A stretch of 64,000 bases of DNA from assembly GCA_016165875.1 (NCBI GenBank), contig JABBOT010000013.1, forward strand, positions 11,629,435 through 11,693,434, read 5' to 3'. Made by a program: the position numbers and the translations under genes. Below, one piece after another: positions 56,541-64,000 of the stretch (its first letter is position 1; every line of letters begins with the position of its first letter). The notes under the pieces were generated by a model, which saw nothing but the letters and a program-made list of their open reading frames with translations, was not told where the DNA came from and ran no database searches. This DNA comes from Acanthopleura granulata. Its lineage: Eukaryota; Mollusca; Polyplacophora; Chitonida; Chitonidae.

Positions 56541-58814
56541 GTGAGAACCAGTCGCAGTCTCGCGAGAAATCCTCTGCACGCGACTGAGAATTAGCTCTTG
56601 TACGCCACAATAATGGGGCAGCATTGTCGAAAGCGGTTAGTAAAACATGCGTAATCCAGGCTTAAAAGTACCCTTTCGAATATCATGTGGAACAAAAGTG
56701 TACGAATGTGATTTTCTCAAGGTAGCCCCAACATGGGTGACAACAACAATATATCCAGTGATTACCAGATTCTAAATCACATGATGATTGCACGTGACCT
56801 TACCGCTTGACCTCTAAAGGAGTTTGGCAAAACAAAATGGCTTGTATGTATCTTAGAGCTGATATCTCATCATAGGCCTGACAGAGGAAGTAATATAAGT
56901 TCTTAGAATGGATTAAGGCCAAGGCCCCTGGACAGCTGTGTGTGATTGATGGTGTTATTTTGTCTGAGATGAAACGTGTTGGTGTGAGCAGTGGTAGGCT
57001 TTTGCATATCACTTATAAAAGTGTAGAGTTGCAGCAGAGAAAAAAGATTTAAGTGACGTGAAATTGCTGTCACCATTTTAAATTTTTTCTTTTCTTTATT
57101 GTTAGCGTATTTTATTTATGTCAATATCTTTGAGTTTAAATTTTGGCCAATTTTTTTATTCAAATTGTAATGTCAGCACTAATTATTTCATTTCCATATT
57201 CCATTGGCCAAATTATTTCCTGCAGGAAGGGGAGTAACTCTGTTAGTGATAAAGAATATACTGTAGGAAAAAGTTTCAGCTGTTTATTTTACACCGTCTT
57301 CTTGGAGTTTAATTTATTGCCAATTTAACATAGTGTTGATTTTATATGTTTGCACATTGTATGTATACTGTCATACCAGCATTAATCTGCAATCAACTTG
57401 TAATGTCAGCATAAATCATTTTTATCACATTTCTTTGTCCAAATTATTTGTTGAAACAAAGGGGGAATAACTGTTTGTGATAAACAATATTTTCTTGCTA
57501 AATTCTGAGAAACTGCTTCAAATATTTGTTTGCAAAATAAATTAAAACTTTTTGGAAAATTATTTATCTGCTAACAGAAATGATCAAGAAATTCATCTTT
57601 TTGTTTACATTTTTCTAAAATAAATATAAACATGGAACATATGGTGAGGAAGACACGAAAGAGGGTAGAGCCTATAAATACTTAAAAACTGACGTCACTG
57701 ATGGTAGGGCATTGAAATGTATTATCATACAAGTCTATTGTATGGAGGTATAGCTCTCACAAACAAGGCCATCCCTAAAAGACTGTTTGTTGAATATAAC
57801 CCGACCCAGTGAGTAAAACAGGGTCGGTGAGTAGGGAATTCTTTTTTCTTTCCTGCTGGCTCTTGAAAAAGGTAGAATGAATGAATGAATGATTATGGCT
57901 TAACACCACATCGGAAAAAGGTAGAGATAATAAGAAATCAACATGGAGAGAAAAGTGAAAAAAAGAAAGAAACTTCATGAAATTACCAATAAAAACTGTT
58001 GAGTAGGGCTCTTAGTAGAGGGTAGGATGAGATACGCCCAACAAACATTTTTTTAATGTGTTGTTCTAATAGTCATGTAATGCCGTTTTGAGGAGAGTAT
58101 TCATGGGTGTGCAAATAATCACATCACCGTCAGTGTTATCATTAATTCAAACAACAGTTAGAAATGTGACAATACGTTATCAATAATGCATTTTTTTCGC
58201 AATTTAAAGATGGGAGAGTAAATTGAGATGATAAATTCGAAGATACTTTAACTCCATGCACTACTTGCTCCTGTGAGAATTATCTCCCCTGCATGCTGAT
58301 TTTGATCTGTGGAATTTCATCACATTAAGCTTATTGCAATATATTACTTAGGGACATTGAAATGTATGCAATGTTCTCCTAATTTAAGGTCGCAAAGTGC
58401 TATGTAGCATTGTGAGACCAAGTAGTCAAATTCAGATTGTGATTGTGTGAACAGACTGGTTGTTTTGTATATATTTTTGGAGACTGACCTTGAGCTGCAG
58501 TTTTAGGGACTTTAATGGAATTTCTGTAAACTGACCTGGCTTGGAAAAGGAAAATTTTGGGCTACATAGACAAGATGTTAAACCTGGAAAATTACAATGT
58601 ACATCTGTTGTTGTTTATACACATAGTGGCAGTTCATCCTCCCTGTTAACAACAAAGTTGCGGTTTTATCTGCAAAGTGGCTCTTCGTCCATGTAGTTGC
58701 TGTTTATCCACACAGTTGCTGTTTACATCCACAAGTGTAACTAGTCTGTTTAAATATTCTAAGGTGATGCCCATTCCTTGTCACAATATTTTCTTTTCTG
58801 CATTGTTTTTTCAG
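56541..58814 (+). other. Intron 4 of copy 2
   Basis: Equivalent of 3266-5558 with scattered substitutions and small indels, for example loss of 'gtcgaatg' near 56740 and rearranged text near 58255. It contains the family A element with its nested insert. No other gene. Confidence 0.75.
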
Positions 58815-58902
58815 GAGCAAACAGAATTTACGAGTCAGAGAACATAACATCCTAGGACCGTACGTGGATGGCCTGTCAACACTGGTGGTCACATCATTTG
58901 AG
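58815..58902 (+). CDS. KIF13: KIF13-like kinesin, LRVREHNILGPYVDGL exon (copy 2)
   Basis: Same 88-nt exon as 5559-5646, with GGA for GGG (Gly) and TCA for TCG (Ser). It ends on a codon boundary after VTSFE. The next exon downstream (63839) begins on a codon boundary with [12 protein letters not shown], the expected KIF13 continuation. It is 4.9 kb away. Confidence 0.95.
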
Positions 58903-59481
58903 GTTGGTACAGAAGTTTTCAGTACAGAACGTACATGTATGATTTTATGTATGATTTTAACGACACATGTGGTAGGTGTATTTCACAGCCACTACATTTC
59001 AGAAAGTTGTTTTAACAAGTAAAAGGCAAGTAAAATGCTGTGTGTGGCTGTGTAAACCATCTTTATTTTTAGTTTACTGTTATGAGGTAAGGCAGAGTTA
59101 AGGCTTAGCGTCTCCCGCGTTTTCATTTCCACCTCTCAGTCGAACAGTACTTATGGTATTCAACCTTCATGGTGCAATATCCTGTATGAATTTTGTTAAG
59201 GTCAGATGTTCAGTCAATGTGGGCTGCAATTTAAATTGAAACAGATATTGGCGAGCTGTGAACTTTGTCCTAGGCCGTGTCAGTGTTTACTTTTTGAATA
59301 TGTAGTTAAATATTCAGAGCACGTGATTGCAGCTGGCATGGAATCCTTCATATTTCCATTCGAACCCCACATTTCGGCTTTTTCACCACTTAAAAAAAAA
59401 CTCTCATCATATTAAATAACTCTTGAAGATGGTAAATTCAATAAATTCATGTACATGTGAATACAGTCATTGTTGCCCGTA

Positions 59482-59748
59482 AGTTGTGCTGGCTTATGCA
59501 TTGTCAACGGACGGTCTTGCTGTTGAGTTCAGTGATAGAAACACAGGTTGTAGACTGAAAGGTTATAGGTTCAAACCCCCAACAGGGCCTCAGCTTTATA
59601 ACTCTTATGGCCTGATCAAAACTGTCAAACAATATGTCTCTGGCCGTTTCCTTCGCCCACGAACCTGACTGCCAACATACTTGTCGTGTAAAACAAAAAC
59701 CTTGTCGTACAAACCACAAAACAAACTAACGAATAAATAAATAAATAT
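59482..59748 (+). mobile_element. tRNA-derived SINE, second family (copy 2)
   Basis: Counterpart of 6215-6480. The tail here is 'gaataaataaataaatat', more regular than in copy 1 (AGTAAATATAAGTAAAT). It differs by several small indels, consistent with tail instability. Confidence 0.55.
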
Positions 59749-61207
59749 GTTCTTGTCTAACTTGAGTTGCTTGCTAATCATACTGATACACTGTAAACAG
59801 TGCACGCTTTGTGCTTCTCACTGATTACATATAGCAGTGAGAAAATTCCACCTGTTCAGCAGTCTTTCAGTACTCTTGTTGATTTTTGTGTGTGTGTAAA
59901 AAAAAAAAAAGAAATCAGTACCCAGATTATGACCTTAATGTTTTAATTCTTCGAAACACACACACAAAGTCCAGTATAAGTGTGGAGTTCACTTTCGCCT
60001 GGAGATCGGGTGGGGGAGGCCGGGATATCATTGTTAGAGAAAAGGCATTGAAATAATTGCTTAATCTATCTTAGCGGATATTGACATGTTACTCTGTAAG
60101 CATTGCCGGATCACTGGGCTGTTATCAGAGCATGGATTATGACAAGTGGGCTGTTGAAAATCTCTTGGAGACATGGAAAAGAAGTAAACTTCACAGAAAA
60201 CTGACCTCATCATAACCCCCCCCCCCCCTGAAAAGGTTTTGACTGGTATTATGAACAGTTGTTGTTGTTGTCATAGCTGCATGGGTTTTTTTGTGTAAGG
60301 TTAATGCAAGTTAAATGCACAACATGCATCACATGTGTTCGTCTTTGAATGTTAGGATCGACCTTTTTTCTAAGGCTCTCGTTTATTGTTACACTTTCTG
60401 TATTCAGGAGTATTAATACTAGACATAAACTGCTCATTAAGAATCATGGGTGTGGCTTACTGGTTGGCATTGTTGAAAATAAGTGTTTGCCTGATGTCCC
60501 AATACATTTTTGGGGAGGTGAGGGGGGATTTTCTCTCTCACTGGAGAAAAATGAAAATCATCAATGGACAGAAGCTACATAATGTACCTGTATATTGATC
60601 AGTCTGTCGTCAGCTTGTATAAATGTATCCTCAATCAGTAACTAACTGAATTCTGTGCTAGGTGTTAACAAAACATCTTTGCCCTCACTCCACTCCCCCC
60701 TCTTCCTGGGGTAGTTGTGTGGACTGTTGAAAAACCTACCCCGGCCACACATGCTGGGTAGTTTCACATGTACTCACAATGTGACACTCAGACCCAAGGG
60801 ATTGTCCCTAATTGCTGAAGTCCAAGATCCATGAAATGTTGTAAAAAATAATGAACAGATCATTATTATAATGGTAAAAAAAATAAAGATTGGTTTGTAC
60901 TACATGTATATCGAACCGTCTTGACTGTCTGATTGGTTCCCTGAATAGCACGCTAAAAAGATTATACCACACACAGTTGTGTAAACACACCCACTCACAG
61001 ATACGTGCAGAACAGAAAGCACACAATGCATTCGCACTTTCGGGGGACATGACAGTGGTGATTCTGCTTATGAAGTGTGTCATAGCCGCTTGATTCTCTT
61101 GGAATATGTCAAACGTATCTGCTTGTCTAATTTCACCACTGTCCGTGCCTGACATCTCATTAGGAGTTATCATTGTTAGTCAGTAGTGGTATGTACTTCA
61201 TTTATGA

Positions 61208-61477
61208 AGGTGCCTCTGTGGCTCAGTTGTTTAGCGCGTTATCGCAGCGCAATGACCCAAAGCCTCCCACCAATGCAGTCGCTGTGAGTTCAAGACCAAC
61301 TCATACTGGCTTCCTCTCCGGCCATACGTGGGAAGGCCTGCCAGCAACCTGCGAATGGTCGTGGGTTTCCCCCGGGCTCTGCCCGGTTTCCTCCTTCCAT
61401 AACGCTGGCCGCTGTCGTATAAGTGAAGTATTCTTGAGTACGGCATAACACACCAATCAAATAAATAAATAAATAAA
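61208..61477 (+). mobile_element. Full-length main-family SINE (copy 2)
   Basis: Identical by eye to 7941-8210, including the TSD pair TCATTTATGA (61198-61207) and TCATTCATGA (61478-61487). The insertion predates the duplication or haplotype split. Confidence 0.88.
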
Positions 61478-61603
61478 TCATTCATGAGCACCATGCTAGC
61501 CCAACAGGTAATATTAGGTGTTGAGGTAAGACCACATCAGGACAAGAGCTAATTTGTTGAACACCTTGTCCTCCTCACCTGTCTTCTTTACCTATCACAC
61601 CTG

Positions 61604-61624
61604 TCAGGTGTGATGTATGTGTAC
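61604..61624. promoter_or_regulatory. Palindromic T-box-like motif (copy 2)
   Basis: Unchanged from 8328-8348. Nearby bases differ between copies (for example 8390-8400), so retention is suggestive but weak evidence for function. Confidence 0.45.
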
Positions 61625-62235
61625 CCAAGTGGTTCAGATGGACAGAATTCATGGCAGTTCGTCATGTTTATGGATGTGAAAAGGTTGCTTGACAGATGCC
61701 GCTTTGAAGTGTTATGGAACTTTCAGTTTAAAATCTGAAGACCTTGTTACTTGTCACGAATGATGTTCATTATTTCTGGGGCTGCGGTCACCATATTAAG
61801 TGATCAGGTGTGCTCACGGTGCCCTTTATGCATAGCTGTCATTGGTTGCAGAGCATACTAACTATCCCCAGTATGGCATGCAAGTCTATCTAGTCACACG
61901 GTGGGGAAGATTGTCATTCGCCGGGCAACTTGGTGTCGTGGCTTACTCATAGCGTTCAGGTTTTCTTCTACCTGTAAAACTGACTGCTGTTGAATAATAA
62001 GGGATCTTTCCCCCGCTGAAAGTAGCTCACTTCAGATCTGTATAGGCTGTTGTTCATTCCTGCATATATGGTGACCTTTTGGGGGGCAAACTGATAATGT
62101 ATTTCTCATGTAGCGCAAGAGAACAAAAACTGAGTCAGCTTGGCAACGACTCCGCCATTGCACAGGTAAAGGTATTCCATTAGGTGAATAATGCTTGAGT
62201 GTACAGCATCAAACAACAATCACATAAACGAACAT

Positions 62236-62596
62236 ATTGAACTTCTTGCTAGTAAGAGACCTTTTCAGTCCTGATGCTGGTCTTAAATATTGAACTCGAC
62301 ATGCATGAGATAAATAAATAAATAAAGGAATGTAGTGAATTTCTTGCTAATTAGAGACCTTTTCAGTCCTGATGTTAGTTTTAAATATTGAACTCAACAT
62401 GCATGAGATAAATAAATAAATAAAGGAATGTAGTGAATTTCTTCTTAGTAAGAGACCTTTTCAATCCTGATGCTGGTCTTAAATATTGAACTCGACATGC
62501 ATGAGATAAATAAATAAATAAAGAAATGTAGTGAATTTCTTTCTAATTAGAGACCTTTTCAGTCCTGATGTTAGTTTTAAATATTGAACTCTACAA
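62236..62596 (+). repeat. 98-bp tandem array, four units (copy 2)
   Basis: Same four units in the same alternating order as 8970-9330, with no length change, unlike the 93-bp array. Confidence 0.93.
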
Positions 62597-62895
62597 TGCA
62601 TATTGCAGGTTGATATTGAGACACACTTATCTCTTGAAATTTATTATCTTGTTGACAAGTTGATCACGTTAGCAGGATAGCATTCTGAAGACTGGGTTTT
62701 ACCTGACCCAACACGTGCGCATTTTAGAGTTTTATCATTCCTCTATCATCTGGCTACCGAACTGAGTGGGGTGTAATGGATGGGCTGGGGTTAGAATGGT
62801 TATCAGAGCTAAGGATAGATCGGCTCCTTAACCCTGCCAATCTGCTGGCGATTTCAGGCAATACCGCGATAAATGACCGTCGTTTTAATTGCGTA

Positions 62896-63838
62896 AACTA
62901 CCATGCCTCTTATCTTCAAAGGGCAAGGGATTTTTTCATGTTAGGTCGAAGTGTTGCCAAAAGTTGAGTCTGAAATGGGACTAGGTCTTCGGAGAAAGCC
63001 AAATGTTCGAACATTAGACTGCGATTAACTTTGTTCAACAGACACGTTTGGTGATTTGTTTCTGCGAAGCTTGCTGGTTCTTGTTAGCAGACGTTTGATC
63101 TTTGAACATGTAACACAGTAACCGGAAGATAAAATAACTGTAGATAAATTGAAATAGCCTTTGGATGAAATCTAGTATCCTAGTAGACATGCCTTTCGCT
63201 CATTCTATAATCATTGGGAATGATGTCTATGTGTTAATGTCTTTAAACTCGCCTATAAAATAAATTTTAGGTGAAAATAGATCTGTCGTATATCTCACTA
63301 TCTGATAAAGAACCTTTTAGAAATTTTTTTCTAACACTTTTCTCTTGTAGGAATTTGACCTGTTTAATACAAGTGTTAAGTCAAACACAGTCCAGTTTAC
63401 ATGCCTGTACATATACTTTGATTGGTTGAATTAAAGAAGAGATGTGAATTTAATGATAGGTATTCACAATTGCTTACGTCAAGAAAAATAGTAACATTTT
63501 ATAAGAGAGTGAAATGTTCTCTCCCATGTAGAGGAATTGTGCATTGTTGAATTAGGCCGTATTGTGGGTGACTATTAAAATATGATATGCGTAACACACA
63601 TTTCATTGTCAGATAAAGAAGTACGTTCAAAGAAAATACAAAATGTCTTTAGCTGTGACAAATACAGATACACGATGAACACAGTCATTGACAGCTTGCA
63701 CTTATCCAATCATGGTTTGAAACAGGTAACATTTACAGTAGCTTTGATTTGAAATTCCCTTTTTTTTGACCTCCATTATTTCCATATAGAAAACATGAAG
63801 AATAGTTTTAATTGATGTGAATTTCTTTCTTTTCCCAG
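62896..63838 (+). other. Copy-2-specific end of the intron before exon 6
   Basis: Sequence unique to this side of the block boundary. AT-rich, with no repeat family recognised. It finishes in a pyrimidine tract (TTTCTTTCTTTTCCCAG) that serves as the exon 6 acceptor. Confidence 0.75.
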
Positions 63839-63973
63839 GACATTGACAATTTGATGAGCGAGGGGAATAAATCGCGAACAGTGGCCGCCACAAACATGAA
63901 CAGTGAGAGTAGCCGTTCACACGCTGTGTTCAACATTATCGTCACCCAGACGCTGACAGACATGGAGTCCATG
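63839..63973 (+). CDS. KIF13: KIF13-like kinesin, switch I exon
   Basis: A 135-nt phase-0 exon encoding [20 protein letters not shown], then [20 protein letters not shown] and DMESM. NxxSSRSH is the kinesin switch I motif that senses the ATP gamma-phosphate, and [17 protein letters not shown] is nearly identical to vertebrate KIF13 (from memory). The acceptor is TTTTCCCAG and the donor GTCAGT. It is present once, so only copy 2 is seen contiguous with it. KIF13 proteins are plus-end microtubule motors for vesicle and polarity cargo. Later exons (switch II, neck, FHA, stalk) lie beyond the window. Confidence 0.96.
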
Positions 63974-64000
63974 GTCAGTATGTTTTACCTCTCAGTATGC

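Larger units (their letters stand above)
52742..62895 (+). repeat. Copy 2 of the duplicated kinesin block
   Basis: Counterpart of 1-9629, about 0.5 kb longer mainly because of six additional 93-bp minisatellite units, partly offset by small deletions. It is followed without a gap by the rest of the intron and the next kinesin exon, so this copy is continuous with the downstream gene. Shared elements: retroposon tails 53542-53597 and 57877-57913, family A 53784-54015 and 57767-58057, family B 56108-56320, SINEs 59482-59748 and 61208-61477, palindrome 61604-61624, 98-bp array 62236-62596. Confidence 0.93.

Overview
This is a window of an animal nuclear genome. The grounds are short exons with GT/AG borders in kb-scale introns, AT-rich non-coding DNA, tRNA-derived SINEs with (AAAT)n tails, TA-flanked mariner-type repeats, many minisatellites and a 13-base N gap. 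The repeat vocabulary (SINEs ending 'caccaatcaaataaataaat', the 'ttaagccataatcattcattc' retroposon tail, abundant TACATGTA) suggests a lophotrochozoan such as a mollusc or brachiopod. That placement is inference.

The only gene I can identify is a kinesin-3 motor of the KIF13 (Kinesin-73) type on the + strand. Five consecutive motor-domain exons occur twice: at 220-5646 (copy 1) and at 52961-58902 (copy 2). A sixth exon, carrying switch I, is present once at 63839-63973. Upstream start-codon exons and all later exons (rest of the motor, FHA, stalk, CAP-Gly if present) are not in the window.

Copy 1 lies in a block of about 9.6 kb (1-9629) that recurs as 52742-62895. The blocks share exons, introns, nested transposons and a palindrome. 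Across the five exons I see three differences, all synonymous. The introns differ by scattered SNPs and small indels, plus a 93-bp minisatellite with 4 units in copy 1 and 10 in copy 2. Similarity ends sharply at 9629/62895. Copy 1 runs another 384 bp and stops at an N gap (10014-10026). Two uncollapsed haplotypes joined by scaffolding is the simplest reading. A real partial tandem duplication is the alternative.

The 42 kb between the blocks (10027-52741) has no recognisable gene. It holds several SINE copies, two TIR-bearing MITE-like families, a palindromic mariner derivative with two transposase C-terminal remnants, minisatellites with periods of about 36, 43, 47, 51/163, 55, 64, 90 and 108 bp, two CpG-rich islets, a perfect 15-bp-arm hairpin and one decayed coding-like patch. 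If the blocks are allelic, this stretch is probably intron or 5' flank of the kinesin gene.

The kinesin exons fit together in phase. The P-loop glycine codon is split by the exon 3/4 intron, and exon 5 joins exon 6 in phase 0. Joining copy-1 exon 5 to copy-2 exon 1 hits a stop in the third codon, so a transcript can use one set or the other but not both in series. I see no prokaryotic-type operon, CRISPR array or defence system.
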